A DNA stretch of 64,000 bases, taken from the NCBI GenBank assembly GCA_946800325.1, contig OX326957.1, positions 21,949,007 to 22,013,006 on the forward strand, written 5' to 3'. Source of the stretch: Luzula sylvatica. Taxonomy: Eukaryota > Streptophyta > Magnoliopsida > Poales > Juncaceae. The notes under the pieces are model-generated. The model searched no databases. It was not told the origin of the DNA and saw only the letters and a program-made list of their open reading frames with translations. This document shows positions 19,740 through 32,262 of the stretch, piece by piece. Made by a program: the position numbers and the translations under genes. Each line of letters opens with the position of its first letter. Positions within the stretch are counted from its first letter, which is position 1.

Positions 19740-21780
19740 AATTTTGTAAATTCTATTTTTTGGTCTCTAAAAGAGAGAGATTGAATGTTTTAACTTTGAG
19801 GACATATATTTAGCATCACCACACCCTCAATTTTATCCTTGATAAAGTCGTAATTAATCGGGCTAAATAATTAAAATAAATGTTAATTAACCCAAATATG
19901 TTAATTCAAATTTCTTAATCATAATCCTAATTAATTAAAAAAACAATTGGATTAACTAGAACGATGATGATATCATCGAGCAAAAAAATTGAGGACTTTT
20001 TACCAAAATATTCCCCATGTAGAATGTTTTTTTAAAATGATTTGTAATAAAATATGTATTTATATGATGATAAAGAGAATTGGGTATTTATGATATTTTA
20101 ATCACTAGGTTTGATTTGAATTGAGATGTGTTATCATGACGAATGATGAGCAACATCAACAAACACAAATTTAGTGATGTGCACATACTAATTAAATGAT
20201 AGACGCATTTTCTTATGATAGATTTTTTCTCAAAAAATATTTAAAGATATTTTAGATATTTATTAATTAATTATACATAATTTTTATTTTGCACAACATT
20301 GAATGATAAATATACATTTGAATCTTACAAAAAAAATTTATTAATTGATGTATCATAAGAAAATAAGAAAATTGATGTATCATAGAATTTTCTTTATTAT
20401 TTATCAAATTTTGATGTTTGTATAAAAGACTTGTTGGAAGTATGCACAAGACAACTCTAATATATGATCCATCATTTAATATCCGGGAAAGTGACCCCTT
20501 AAAACGAATGGAGAAAGGGGGTTCAAATCGAAGAACATCCAGCAAAAGGAAAGTTTCTCTGTTGCACTATTAATTGGAATCTTTTCGATGCAAAAATTCT
20601 TCTTTTTTATTGAATTTACAAAAATAATGTTTTTTGTTAAAAGATTTGTAAAAGATATCGTTTTCTCCAAGAAATGGAGCGAAAATTTGGACTTGTTGTA
20701 TGAATGAGGCTTTAATGTTATTTTTCTGCACGCTAAATTTGTCCAAGCATTTTTCTTTCACAATAGAGCCAAAGTACTTTTTGACATATAAATATCGAAA
20801 TGGGTCAGTATCATTAGGCATTTTCGACCCGTGATGGGCGAAAATGAGTAATCCGTGTTTTTAACGACTAATTTGACTCTGAATCGTGTGTTTAACAGAC
20901 AAATCCTTGATGTTTACGACAATATTTCATTTTTGCCACCCTCTTAATTCAACGAAACATGACCTACAAAATTGAGAAAATACGTCGTAAACATTGCCAG
21001 CATAATGGACTAGGGAGTTACCGTTTCCAACAAATATCTTGTAAATAATTTTTATTTGTTTTAATATAATTTTGGCTCGATATTGACCATCACTTAAAAA
21101 AATATCTTGATGGTGATTCAAAATATCGAGCTCATCTTTTTTCCTCCGAATTCTATTCACTTGTCACCTGACAGACATCTATTGAATATATTTCTATCCA
21201 ATTTTTCCTGAACTCAATCCCTATCTACCCCATGACATAGAGGTAAAATTCGAAACAACAAAGATGAAACTGCTATCACTACCCTTCAAAATATACTTTA
21301 CTATTAATTTCTGATCAATTCATTCCAAAAATCATTAATGAGCACTAGACTAATTTGGCAAATTATTGATTTAGAAAAGAGTCCACGTAACTCTACTCTC
21401 TACTCAACTTCTTTCCTGACCTACTGACTCCCTCTCATTTCCTTTCTTCCCTCCCACTCTTGCTCCTCTCTCTCTTCTCCAGACCATCTTGGCCAATCGT
21501 CCATGGATCCGACACGGATCAACACTCAACTGCTCGGTGTTTCTTCCATCCAGAAAGCACAACTGTTTGGTCTTTGTTCCATCCAGAAAACAAGTAATGA
21601 GGGAACCTGAGTTACGACAGAGATTTAAAGCCTAGATGCCAACGAACTCATTTTAGTGTCGAAGAGGCAATGTATTATAATAAGAGGTCCATTGTTGATT
21701 TCGTGTAAAAAAATGCAATCTCTATTTAGACAATAGATTCCAAGAAACTTGATTTCCATGTCTCCTTTGTTGATTTAGTG
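19740..21780. other. Intergenic DNA between AAA-1 and AAA-2, left part
   Basis: AT-rich sequence with only short accidental open frames. No terminal inverted repeats, LTR ends or known domains were recognised. Confidence 0.4.
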
Positions 21781-23570
21781 TGGAACAAAAAGTGCACAAC
21801 AAATTTTTTTTTTTTTCCATTTGTTTTCGGATTGAGTGCTTGCTCAGTTGTTACGAAGATGGTGATTCCATCCAAGAGGAAAGAGGGTGGTCAGAAAAAG
21901 ATTGGGATCTCGATCTCGACGAAAGAAGGTTGAGAGGAAAGAACACAACCTCAACCAAAAAAGACCGCGATCTCGTCCGAGAAGAAAGGGAGAGGATGGA
22001 GAAGGAGAGAACGGCCTCGAAAAATCGTGCTAAGACACGAATTTCTTGACGAAAATGGCTCAACGATGAGCGAGAAAGAGATTCGGAGCTCTATCAATGG
22101 AGAGGAAGAAAGTAAGACCTTACCTTCCCCAATAATGGAGTGAGTGACCAAAAAAGAATCTTGAGATCCAAGAGGTACTTGAGAGAAAAATCGTAGATCT
22201 CTTTTATATGAGGTGGAGATTGGTACAGGACAAATTTCGAGTTGGAACTTGCATAATCAAGTAGAGCGAGTTTCAACGAATCCAACGATCTAAACCTCAT
22301 AATGAGTGAGAAAACTCAAAAATACCCTAGGATATTCCTCAAAAATTCAGCATATGCCATATTCCATTAATAAAACATAAAATATCCATAAATGCTCGGT
22401 CCGTGTGTGTTTTTCTTGAAATGAGTCATTCTAGACCCGTTCGGAGTAAAATCTCGATTTCTCTCTCATGATTCCATCAAATATCATGATATGATATATC
22501 AAATCGATCGGGAAAACGAGACGGATCCATCTACAGTCCTGGTTTTGTGATATTTTGCCTTTTCATCTGACATTAATACAAAACACACATTAAAGTATTT
22601 TATCTCAATAAATTGAAATTATGAATATTTCTTATACTTTATTCATGCTTAAGTATTTAAATTCTATATTTCGTGTACGTAAAAGGTGATGAAAAATCTC
22701 CTTATCAATACCCAACCTAAATACATGACCTCTCTTTAGTCTTTATTTTATATAGTAGGTTTTAGCAAATCGTTTCATTTTTTTTATTTGAACCTGTTCA
22801 AAAATTGATATTGTTCGATTTATTCGGTTCAGTTCAATTTTTGTGTTTTTAAAACTGATTAAACAGATTCACCGAATTACAATTATTTTTCACGTTATTT
22901 CATTATGTTAATTTGAAAGAAATCATATTATAATATAACTATATTTTATATGTTTATTTATATATGTTTTGTTAAATAATATTAATTTTACTAATGATAT
23001 ATTTCATTTTTTTGAAGTTATAGATTTTATTCGACTCGATCAAATAAATAAAGATTCAAATTTAAATCGGATCCAATTTGTTCACTTTAACTCGGTTTGA
23101 ATCTAGTTTAGTTTATGCTTAATCGGTTTGAATCGATTTGGTTTGGTTTGAAACGAACTGACCAAATATCCAATCCTAGTGAGAAGGAAGAGAAGGAAGA
23201 GAGAGAAAATTCCTGCTCGGAAATGGATTTCCACTTATTAATTGGGTTTTGAGTTATTTGGGCCTCATGATTAATTTCTTAATTTTATTACCGATGACTA
23301 GAAATTGCGTGTTAGACTCGTTAGGCCCATTTTGTAGTAGTCTTCACCTCATTTTCGTAATCAAATCAAATCAAATCAAATTATTCATTTAAAAGGTAAC
23401 ACAATTATACTAGTTCAACGCATAGCATGCCAATTAATTCATACTGCCTATCTATAGTTTTTTTTTTCTTTCTAAAAGTTCTAACTTCTTTATGCAGATT
23501 ACCCACATGATATCATAATTAACTAACTTTCAATATTATCATCACCGTCATATTTTTTTCTTGGCACCCC
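21781..23570. other. Intergenic DNA between AAA-1 and AAA-2, right part
   Basis: At 21840-22050 a charged open frame (DWDLDLDERRLRGKN, VREERERMEKERTASKN) may be a coding scrap but has no recognisable family. At 22760-23180 there is TCGGTTTGAATCGATTTGG-like text ending GACCAAATATCCAATCCTAG, which looks like a degraded hAT-type MITE end. Nothing else is supported. Confidence 0.35.
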
Positions 23571-25405
23571 TTATGGTTTGGCATCTTCTTTAACATCCTC
23601 TTTTCTTTTCGCCTCGATTTCCTTGGCTTTCTCGGCTTCTTCCTTGGCCATCTTCAAATCCTTAATCAAGTTCTCGAGACACGCTTTCGCATCGTTCCTA
23701 GTATTCTTTTTCGGCATCAAGCCTTCTGCCACATCAGCAGGACTTATATTTACTTCGGAAAGTAATTCTCGGATTGTCTGAAATAAATCGTGATCGTCGA
23801 CCCCGATGTAGTTTTTCGCCAATACCTTGTATTGCAAGTCATTTTATTAGATTTATTTATGTATGCAAAAATATTCATGTGGTTTTCTGAAGATATTACT
23901 TTGAATGTTTCGAATGTGCAATACGACATCTCTATGTGCACGTCCATTCTGCCCCTTCTAATCAATGCAGGGTCGAGCTTCTCGACATAGTTGGTCGTGA
24001 AAATTATGATCCTCTCACCGCCACACGATGACCATAATCCATCGATAAAATTTAAAATCCCCGAAAGTGTTACCTGTTACGATGTAGATTGTTGATTAAG
24101 TTATCTCATTATATTCATATTTTTCCTATATGAAATTAGTTTATAATTTAACATTACCTTACTGGCCTCATCATTCTCTTCCATCCTAGGAGGTTTCTTC
24201 GCTTTCTCTTCATCCTCGTTTTTAATTTTCTCCTTGCGTTTGCCGGTTAGGTCAATGGAGCAATCAACATCCTCTATGACAATAATAGATTTACCAGAGG
24301 TTTCTATGAACATTTTTCTTAGTTCTTGGTTGTTCTTAACAGCCGTCAGCTCGAGGTCGTAAATATCATATTCTAAAAAGTTGGCCATGGCTGCTATCAT
24401 GGTAGATTTGCCCGTGCCGGGAGGACCGTACAAGAGATAACCACGCTTCCAAGCCTTGCCAATTTTCTTGTAGTACTCCTTACCTTTTCAAATTAAAAAA
24501 ATCAACTTGTTATAGATTTCGTATGTTTTTTGAAATTATTTTAGTTAAACGACGCCAATGAAAATTGAACTCATGACTTATGATTTAACATAAATGTTAC
24601 CTTCACGAAAGGTTACAAGGTCGTCTAAGATTTCGTTCTTCTTAACAAGATCCATGGCAAGAGTTTCAAATGTGGCAGGATGCTCGAAAGCCACGTGGCT
24701 CCACACGGAGCGTCGCCGTCTATAGCCTTCCCAATTGGTACTCGGATTGTTGGTAAAGAGTCGTCTTTGCCTATTAGAGAGCTTGAAAGCACGTCCATTT
24801 TCAAGGATGTACTTAAGGTACGCCTCCTCGATCAATTTTCGATTACGCTTGTGGAACGATATGCGATAATATCTAATTTAATAATAGACAGAAAATGACC
24901 ATGATGACGCACCAAAAAATTTGAGAACTATGCATACATCAAATTCAAAATTAATCAAAGCATCAAATTAATTGAAAAGTCCATACTTGCGTTCCTCCTC
25001 ACCGGGATATAAACTGATAGTTCTCGAATTCGGTCTTATCATGGAAGCAAACCACCAAATTTTAGCACCGTTAAACAAATCGGTGACTTCCTCATAATCA
25101 TCAATCGTGACAAGCGGTTTATCACTCTCTTTCCGGAGCTCGGCCTTCAGCTTATGAGCTCGGTACAAGCAAGTCGAACTAAGATAAGCCTCGGCGGCTG
25201 AGTACAACTCGTGACTTGTCATGTACTCGCCACAATACTGAGGAATAGTTATTTGTTCATATGGATATAAGAAGGACAGTATTTTGTTGAAGAAGGTCGA
25301 TGCATATTGACCTAGTTGAAATGGCAAATGATCTTTTACCATGGCCCATAGGAACAGTAAACTTGCTACGGCCGAGCCTATACTCGACCAGCTCTCTTCT
25401 GCCAT
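23571..25405 (-). CDS. AAA-2: BCS1-like AAA-ATPase, intact five-exon gene
   Basis: Exons are 24987-25405, 24601-24872, 24158-24483, 23900-24073 and 23571-23825; joined they give 482 codons including the stop (481 aa) without interruption. The N terminus has a hydrophobic anchor (about residues 8-22, SAVASLLFLWAM) and the AAA-ATPase N-terminal (ASD) domain. The core carries Walker A GPPGTGKST (250-258), Walker B IIVIEDVD (297-304), sensor-1 Asn in FTTNY (364-368), and LDPALIRRGRMD with paired Arg (378-379). The tail has the family's ADVAEGLMPK and a Lys/Glu-rich helix. The family comprises membrane-bound plant ATPases related to mitochondrial BCS1, many of them in ER or mitochondria and stress-responsive. 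The start is set by alignment of all three paralogues. The substrate is unknown. Confidence 0.92.
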
Positions 25406-25494
25406 TTTGATTCTCTTTCTTGTTTCTCCTTTTTTCTTCTGTGTGATCTTATGCTTTGTGTTTTGGTGGGTGTTGTGTCTTGGCTTGTTTGCTT

Positions 25495-25502
25495 CTTATA
25501 TA
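25495..25502 (-). promoter_or_regulatory. TATA box of AAA-2
   Basis: TATATAAG on the minus strand, about 90 bp before the ATG at 25405. The same octamer precedes AAA-1 and AAA-3. The expected transcript start is about 30 bp downstream, leaving a short leader. Confidence 0.6.
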
Positions 25503-25509
25503 GGGAAGA

Positions 25510-26092
25510 CGCGGGTCCATCGGGTCTCAATTTTTAAAACAAATTATAGATTATAGATTTGAATTTGACGAGCCGAAAAGTCAAATTTCTCAAATTATCA
25601 AATTTTTTGGTCTATTTTGTCTAATAGCAAAGTTAATTCGGCCATGACCAAATTTTCCCGGTTCTCTTCCCCATGCTTTTAATTTCTAAGATGGAAAATG
25701 TTAGACATACCGTCACCTTTCCCCTAGAACCTTGATGACCCGAATATGTTTTAACAGTTCAAAAACTAAAATATTAATTCATGATTTAACATCTTAATTG
25801 GATTTCAATCGTAAGTTAAAATAATAAAATCATAATTTAAGATGTTAAATTATGTATATATGTATTAATTTTTAAGATGTTAAAACATATCACATCATCA
25901 AATTTTTTTAATGTGAATACTAGAAGATGCACTCATCTAAAATAGCCATCACTATAATATTTGTTTTATGTTCTTGTCTTGTGTTGAATTGTTTTCCTTC
26001 TTAATTTATTACCGATTGTAAAAAGCAAAGATGAAGTTCTCTTCCTTTCTTGCACGAATCATCATCGCATGAGGTAATACCCACCATGTAAG
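25510..26092. other. Upstream region of AAA-2
   Basis: AT-rich DNA without recognisable genes. It lies between the AAA-2 promoter and the left end of the Harbinger element. Confidence 0.35.
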
Positions 26093-26559
26093 GGGCTGTT
26101 TGTTTTGATGTAAGTGTGGCAGTTTGTAACTGTAGTTACTGTATTAGTGCATTTTATATTGTTTGGTTTGATGTATTTCATCAAACTTCCGTAACTCATT
26201 TTACATCCTCACCGTCTTTTCCTGCAACTCAACATTCCTTCCAAGTTACGGGAAGTGGAGAAACATCACACAGAAAACCTTGGCGGGAGAAACATCACAA
26301 AGAAAAACCACTGCGTTCAGCCCTCTCTTCTGCTCGCTCCTCTCTGCTCGCTCCAGAGTACCACAACCTCGTCCTCGTCCTCTTGGTCTCTACACCGAGC
26401 AACTCTCCAGTACCTCCTTCACTTCCCCTCGCCATCTCAATCAGTGCAGGTTCCTCTCTTTTACATCTTGTTATTAGGGTTTCAGCTCGTCTCTCCCCTC
26501 TGCCTGCTACAGTGCCTCCGTAAGTATCAATGTTTTCTGCTCGTCTCTCCCCGCCAAGC

Positions 26560-27060
26560 AATAAATCAATCAATTCTATAGTTTTTCTGCTCGTCTCTCC
26601 CCTCCAACTCTTAAGTATCGATGTTTACTTTATGGTTTCAGTTCGTCTCTCCTTTTCTGCTCGTTAGCAATTATGTAAATCAATCAATCAATTTCGTAAT
26701 TAGTCTTGAACATCAAATTATTGTTTTAGCAATCAATTTTGTAATTAATCTCTCCCCTCCAACTCTGTAATTAGTCTCTCCCCTCCAATTTTGTAATCAA
26801 TCAATTTTTCCTTGGTGATTAATTTTTTATTAAGCAATCAATTTTGTAATCAATCAATCAATTTAGCAATTAGTCTTGAACATCAAATTGTTGTTTTAAC
26901 AATCAATTTTGTAATTAGTCTCTCCCCTTCAATTTTGTAATCAATCAATTTTTCCTTGGTGATTAATTTCTGATTAATTTGGTGATCAATCAATTTTGTA
27001 ATCAATCAATTTTGTAATCAATCAATCAATTTCGTAATTAGTCTTGAACATCAAATTACG
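26560..27060. repeat. Irregular CAATCAATTTTGTAAT / TCTCCCCTCC repeats
   Basis: The units recur in direct orientation across the leader of the Harbinger transposase, including a block of about 110 bp that appears twice (26745-26835 and 26915-27005). The area is probably an intron or untranslated leader of the element. Confidence 0.6.
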
Positions 27061-27097
27061 AAAGATACATTTATGATTAATTTGGTGATTTGTGTAG

Positions 27098-28339
27098 GTT
27101 TTCAAAATATCAATCGAAGACCAACGTGCGGCTGCTTTAGGTGCTTTAGTGGGAGGTTTTATCATTTCGATGCTTCTCAAAAAAATTGAAGGAGGGCAAG
27201 CAAGCAAAATTTCAAGGGATATAATTGACAAAAGACATTCCATCCGAAATTCGTACATAATAAGAGTGATTCATGAGTCCGATGTTGGATGTGTTGCGAT
27301 GACCCGATTGAGAAGAAGTGCATTTTTTGGATTATGTGATATCATGAAAAATAGGAAATTAATGTGGGATACATTGCATGTCACACTTGAGGAGCAAATG
27401 ACCATATTTTTGCACGTCATAGCTCATAGTGTGAGAACTCGAGTTATTGCAAGAAATTTCGTACGCTCCACGGAGACTGTGAGTCGGCATTTTCGCCATG
27501 TTCTCCACGCAATTGGAGAACTAAAAATAAATTATATAAAGCCACCTTCCGCAATCATGCATAGGGTAATTAGTTCAAATCCTAGGTTCACACCGTTCTT
27601 TGATGATTGCATCGGGGCCTTAGATGGAACACATATACGTGCTAGCGTGCGAGGCAATAAAGGTCCTTATTTTGGTCGTAAGGGGTTTCCCTCCCAAAAT
27701 GTTTTAGCTGCCGTGGATTTCGATCTTCGATTTACGTATGTACTTGCCGGATGGGAAGGTTCTGCACACGACTCACTTATTTTAAGGAATGCACTTGAAA
27801 GAAATGATGGATTGAAAATATCTCAAGGTAATCTATACGCGATTCAAACAACACGAAATAATAAATATCATAATTATTTGTCACATTTTTCGCAGGAAAA
27901 TATCTCTTGGTCGATGCTGGCTATTCAACACGTTCTGGTTTCATTTCACCATTTAGAGGGGTGAGATATCATTTGAAAGAGTTCTCCGATCACCCCCCCT
28001 GCAAATGACAAGGAGTTGTTCAATCATAGACATTCGTCCTTACGAACTAGCATCGAGCGTGCATTCGGTGCTTTGAAGAACCGTTTCAAAATTCTTACTT
28101 TCGGATCATTCTTTCGGTATCGTACTCAGGTGGATATCGTTCTTGCTTGTTGTATTATCCATAATTTTATTCTAGAAGATGGCATTGATTCATTTGTACC
28201 GACAATTGAGCAATGTGAAAGTCAAACAACAAATCATAGAGGGCATACCGCTTCGATCGAATCAAGAGATGAAACTCGAGAATGGGCAGCAATCAGAAAT
28301 CATATAATGGATGGAATGTGGGAAAGAGACGGACATTAA
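27098..28339 (+). pseudogene. PIF/Harbinger DDE (HARBI1-like) transposase with a one-base frameshift
   Basis: Exon a runs from a possible acceptor (TGTGTAG, 27097) to 27827 and exon b covers 27896-28339, with a GT-AG intron between them. The frame reads IEDQRAAALGALVGGFIISM at the start and MTRLRRSAFFGLCDIM in the N-terminal domain. The DDE core has D in DDCIGALDGTH, D in GWEGSAHDS and E in RTSIERAFGALKNRF. After the intron YLLVDAGYSTRSGFISPFRG is conserved. The only clear defect is at 27992-27998, where seven Cs stand in place of the six needed for DHPPANDKELF, causing a stop within a few codons. Downstream the frame is intact to the end. No ATG is seen in exon a, so the true start lies upstream. 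The element's partner Myb-like protein is absent. Confidence 0.88.
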
Positions 28340-28971
28340 TTTTTATTTTTTGAGTTTGTATCTTGCAATGTTTTTGTTTTCAATGTTTTTGCAATATTCT
28401 TGATGTTGGTTTAAAATTTGAGTTATGTTGTAACCATATCATTAAAATGTTATTGTTTTGTCTTATTGAATATTTTAGTTCTGTTTGTAATTGATATTTG
28501 AGATTTTTTTTTGGCAATTTTAGAATGTCTATCTAATATATGCATACACATGATATTTATGCTAATATTAGATATTTAACATTAGATACACATGATATTT
28601 AACAGATATTTGATCATTTTTGTTTGCAATATTTATGCTAACATTAGATACACATGATATTTAACAGATATTTGATAGTTTGTGAAATGAAATATATTAT
28701 GTAAGTGTTTTTTGGATTGTAATGTGATGATATAATTTATTTATGATTATGTTTTTGGTGATTATTAGTTTCTTGATTAAATTAAAAATTTATGTTAAAA
28801 TTTATTTACAATTTTAGTCAAAAAAAATATTCGAATTTCATAATTCAATTACATCAAGCCAAACAAAATAAAATAAAACATGGTAGTTATTTTTACATCA
28901 ATCCAAACATTATAATTAGAAGTGCAGTTACGGAAAGTTGACTTACGGAAGGTGAATTTACTTCATGGGGG

Positions 28972-29026
28972 TGGTTGGTGTGTGTGTGGGGGGGTGGGTG
29001 TGTGGGTCGGTGGGGATTTACTAATT
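28972..29026 (+). repeat. G-rich tract with quadruplex potential
   Basis: GGGGG, GGGGGGG, GGG, GGG and GGGG runs are separated by short GT-rich loops. This is exceptional in an AT-rich window and marks the place where the right end of the Harbinger element would be expected. Confidence 0.7.
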
Positions 29027-29039
29027 TAATTTAGAGGGA

Positions 29040-29914
29040 ATATATTTTGTCTAACCACATTCTCATTAAAAATCTCGATAACGTCTCCTAATTAATTAGT
29101 CAAAATATTAATTCATACTATAATTAAGTGATCATAATTAAGTGTCTCTAATTAAATAATTTTAATTAATTGTCCAATTAATTGTTGATCATAATTCAGC
29201 GTGTACAGTTAGAATAATTGGGAGAAATGTGATGTCATGGAAATCTTAATTAATTGAGGGCGTGGTGAAGAAAAATATAATTTCATTTTATTTATTTTTA
29301 CTTTCGATGTCAATGTCAATTGATGTTTTTTTGTGGAAAAACATCCGGATTATGCTTATGTGGTGGAAAGGGATGCCGAACATATTTTTCAATTTTCGGG
29401 AGACTTTCAGAGTCGTTTTATTTTATTATAAAGGTTTGCGGCATTTTTAACTTACCATCGACTTTTAATAAAAACAATATATATTTGAACGATACAAAAT
29501 ATTTGCATATAACCGGATTCACATATTTGCATTCAACAAAACATTCAAACAGAAAATATGTGATTCACTTTATATTACTACGGAGTTTATTATAAATTCA
29601 ACAAGAAAAATTAAACAAAAAGATAACAATCTTAGAAAATAAACAAAATATCTCATGTATTGAGTTTTAGCACACGTTCATTAAATTAATTTATAATATG
29701 AAATTGTGGGACTTCAAATACTTCGGATTCTTAGGACAATTAAATAAATTTCCAAGTTTGATAACTTTTAAATTATGTGATTTTTTTTGGAAATTGCCTG
29801 CGAACTTGCGATGAATCAAAACAAGAAGTCTATGTTAGGACAAATAAGTGGAGTCGATGACAATAACCCTTTGTACTTTCTATGATAAAAATTAGGCTAC
29901 AAGTCACTTGGGTT
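29040..29914. other. Unassigned AT-rich stretch
   Basis: No coding sequence, terminal repeat or RNA gene is recognised between the G-rich tract and the hAT MITE. Confidence 0.4.
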
Positions 29915-30466
29915 CAATGTTGCAAATAACGTTTAACGGAACGTAACGGTCCGGCATTGTTAAAGTGAATTACCGATTAACGATAATATAACGGTAATAT
30001 AACGGTAATATAACGGTCACTCGAAATCCGTAATAATATATCATATATCATATTATTTTTTTGAAATTATTATAACCATCTATTTTAAAGTGAATTCCCA
30101 AATTGAAATATGTATGAACTATTATTTAAACAATAACAAAACAACGAAAAAAAATATAATCAATATTATGATGAAAAAAAGAACACTAAAATAGCTTGAA
30201 ATAACTCTGAAAGAGAAAGAAAGCATATGCCCAAATAAATATTATGTTATACATTTTTGGGCCAAATAGATTTTTTTACTCACTCACGCAAATAACATGC
30301 AAATAACGGTCCGAATAACACCGTTAAGCACCGTTAAGAGGAAATAAACGGTCAAACACGGTCAAATAACGGTTGACCGTTATTTCATACCGTTAAGCAA
30401 AAAACGTAACGTTAACCCACCGTTAACCGTTTTTTGGACCGTTAAGGACCGTTTTTTGCAACACTG
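29915..30466. mobile_element. Non-autonomous hAT element (552 bp) with 8-bp TSD
   Basis: The left end is CAATGTTGCAAATAACG and the right end, read inverted, is CAGTGTTGCAAAAAACGG. These are hAT-type termini. The flanks are CTTGGGTT (29907-29914) and CTTGGGTG (30467-30474), an 8-bp target duplication with one mismatch. The subterminal regions are packed with AACGGT/ACCGTT motifs in both orientations, presumably transposase-binding sites. No protein is encoded. Confidence 0.9.
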
Positions 30467-30770
30467 CTTGGGTGACGTATTCGAACTTAATAAGATTGAT
30501 CAAAAGAACATATCGTGCAAGATCACCAAGTCGAAAAGAAAATGGACAAGTATAAAAATACAAAATAGGAAATGACAAGCCATCCAACAAGATTAGGTGG
30601 ACGGATAGTCATATTATAGTATGCTATATATTAAAGTTTAATGAATTCAACACAATTTTGACACGTGTCCATACTGTACAACATTAATATTAACAAATTT
30701 ATATCACAAAGTTTGTAGTGGTGTGTTCGTCTTGCTGTTGCGTCCCATCCATTAGTTATAACACATAAAT

Positions 30771-30915
30771 GAGCTAGCGCAGTTGGTTGGACCGTTGCAT
30801 GCGGCTCTACAAGTCACGAGTTCGAACCCCTTTTCCCACAAATTGTTTAGAAATTAACATTTAGTTGACAGGTGTATGTTGAAGTTATAATTATTACCGA
30901 CCAACAAAAAATAAA
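30771..30915 (+). mobile_element. tRNA-derived SINE
   Basis: A Pol III promoter is visible: A-box TAGCGCAGTTGG at 30775-30786 and B-box AGTTCGAACC at 30819-30828. The spacing fits a tRNA-derived head. It is followed by an unrelated body and an A-rich end. The rest of the tRNA fold is missing, so it is not a tRNA gene. Confidence 0.7.
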
Positions 30916-31049
30916 AAAGAATAGTTTGGTCCATTAAGGTTGTTAGCATCACAAAGACAAATCCCCAACTCGAAACATGCATAGTTTTTGATAAATTATT
31001 CTGACGAATTAAATCAAATAGTTAGAAACTACATAGATCAGAAACAAAA

Positions 31050-31125
31050 TTGGCTCGATGGTAAAGGGTTATGGCAACACAAGCATAGCTCCTAGGTTAA
31101 AATCCTGGGAAATGCAAAAAAAATT
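31050..31125 (+). mobile_element. Degenerate SINE head
   Basis: TGGCTCGATGGTAAAGG (31051) resembles an A-box and CTAGGTTAAAATCCTGGG (31092-31109) a mutated B-box. An A-rich tail follows. It is 135 bp downstream of the clearer SINE and of a different type. Confidence 0.4.
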
Positions 31126-31165
31126 TCGAAAATAATATCTACAAAATATTTCCAAATAATTTTCT

Positions 31166-31575
31166 CACTTTAATATTAAAAAAAATATATATAACATAAA
31201 TATTTCAAATATTATTCATCGAATACATTCAAATAATATTTTTGATACATATTTCAATCTTTTAGATGTCCCGCAAAAATACTTAAAAAAATAAATTTAT
31301 ACAAACAATTTCGTAAAAAAAATGAAAATATATTTTTCCGAAATAAAAATTATGTCACAGATTTAATTTTATCACTTTAATATTTAAAAAAATATATATA
31401 ACATAAATATTTCAAATATTATTCATCGAATACATTCAAATAATATTTTTGATACATATTTCAATCTTTTAGATGTCCCGCAAAAATACTTAAAAAAATA
31501 AATTTATACAAACAATTTCGTAAAAAAAATGAAAATATATTTTTCCGAAATAAAAATTATGTCACAGATTTATTT
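31166..31575 (+). repeat. Near-identical 207-bp tandem duplication
   Basis: The unit starting CACTTTAATATT at 31166 is repeated from 31373 almost without change, including the landmarks TTCATCGAATACATTC and TTTAGATGTCCCGC. The duplication appears recent. No coding content is seen. Confidence 0.92.
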
Positions 31576-31579
31576 TACG

Positions 31580-32262
31580 TAAATCGCTTGAAATGTCACA
31601 TAGTTCTCGAAATAAAAAATATCACGACTATTCAAACTTTAATGATAAAATCTACAAATAATCATCAAAACCTAAAAGAGATGACAACATCATTATTTTT
31701 GTTACAATCTCAACATGATAGAAAAATAAACAATAATTTTAATTTTCATAATTAGATATATATATTTCCGAAGCGGAGTGAGGAACCACTAGTTGAGGTT
31801 ATTGACCAATGAACTCGGATAAAACTTTATTTGACTGAAAAAATTAAATTCATACTCTCTGAATTTTGGGCTAAATTGGATTTAGATAATAAAAAAAAGT
31901 GAGCTGATCGTGTAAAACGGCCTTTTTCGATTTGACACCAAAATAAATACATGACATTGACCTCCCTTCATTTATAGTCCATTTAAGCCACTATAAATTA
32001 TCACGCTAATTTTTTTTTTCTTGGCTGAACTTTCTTAAAGCCGTAAAGCCTGTTAACTTGGTAGTAGTAAATTCCATTACAAAAATCCATCTCGATCACA
32101 TTTAGTCATTTATTTACACACTTCACACATTTACCCATCAAAAATATTTTTTTCCCAACATATATACAATTATACATAACTAGCAAATTGCGCAGGACTT
32201 CATACGTTTTTTTTTACATTTTTTTGTATAATTTTTTAAATAGAATTTGCACGGGTACGTTT
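31580..32262. other. Unassigned stretch with a Helitron-like relic
   Basis: At 32185-32260 the text ACTAGCAAATTGCGCAGGAC with a following AATAGAATTTGCACGGG resembles the 15551 Helitron-like end, but the hairpin is decayed. The remainder is AT-rich and featureless. Confidence 0.4.

Larger units (their letters stand above)
26093..28970 (+). mobile_element. PIF/Harbinger DNA transposon
   Basis: The left end is probably GGGGCTGTTTGTTTTGATGT preceded by TAA, which fits the 3-bp TWA target of this superfamily. The subterminal text GTAACTG...TTTGGTTTGATGTA (26130-26180) reappears inverted near 28890-28935 (TACATCAATCCAAAC, CAGTTAC). A precise matching right terminus is not visible; the sequence runs into a G-rich tract. 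The interior holds a DDE transposase gene at 27098-28339. The TATAAA-poor region 26580-27080 carries repeated TCTCCCCTCCAA and CAATCAATTTTGTAAT units. Confidence 0.75.

Noticed and set aside
30771..30840. Possible tRNA gene
   Set aside because: A- and B-boxes are present but acceptor, anticodon and variable stems do not form; it is a SINE head.
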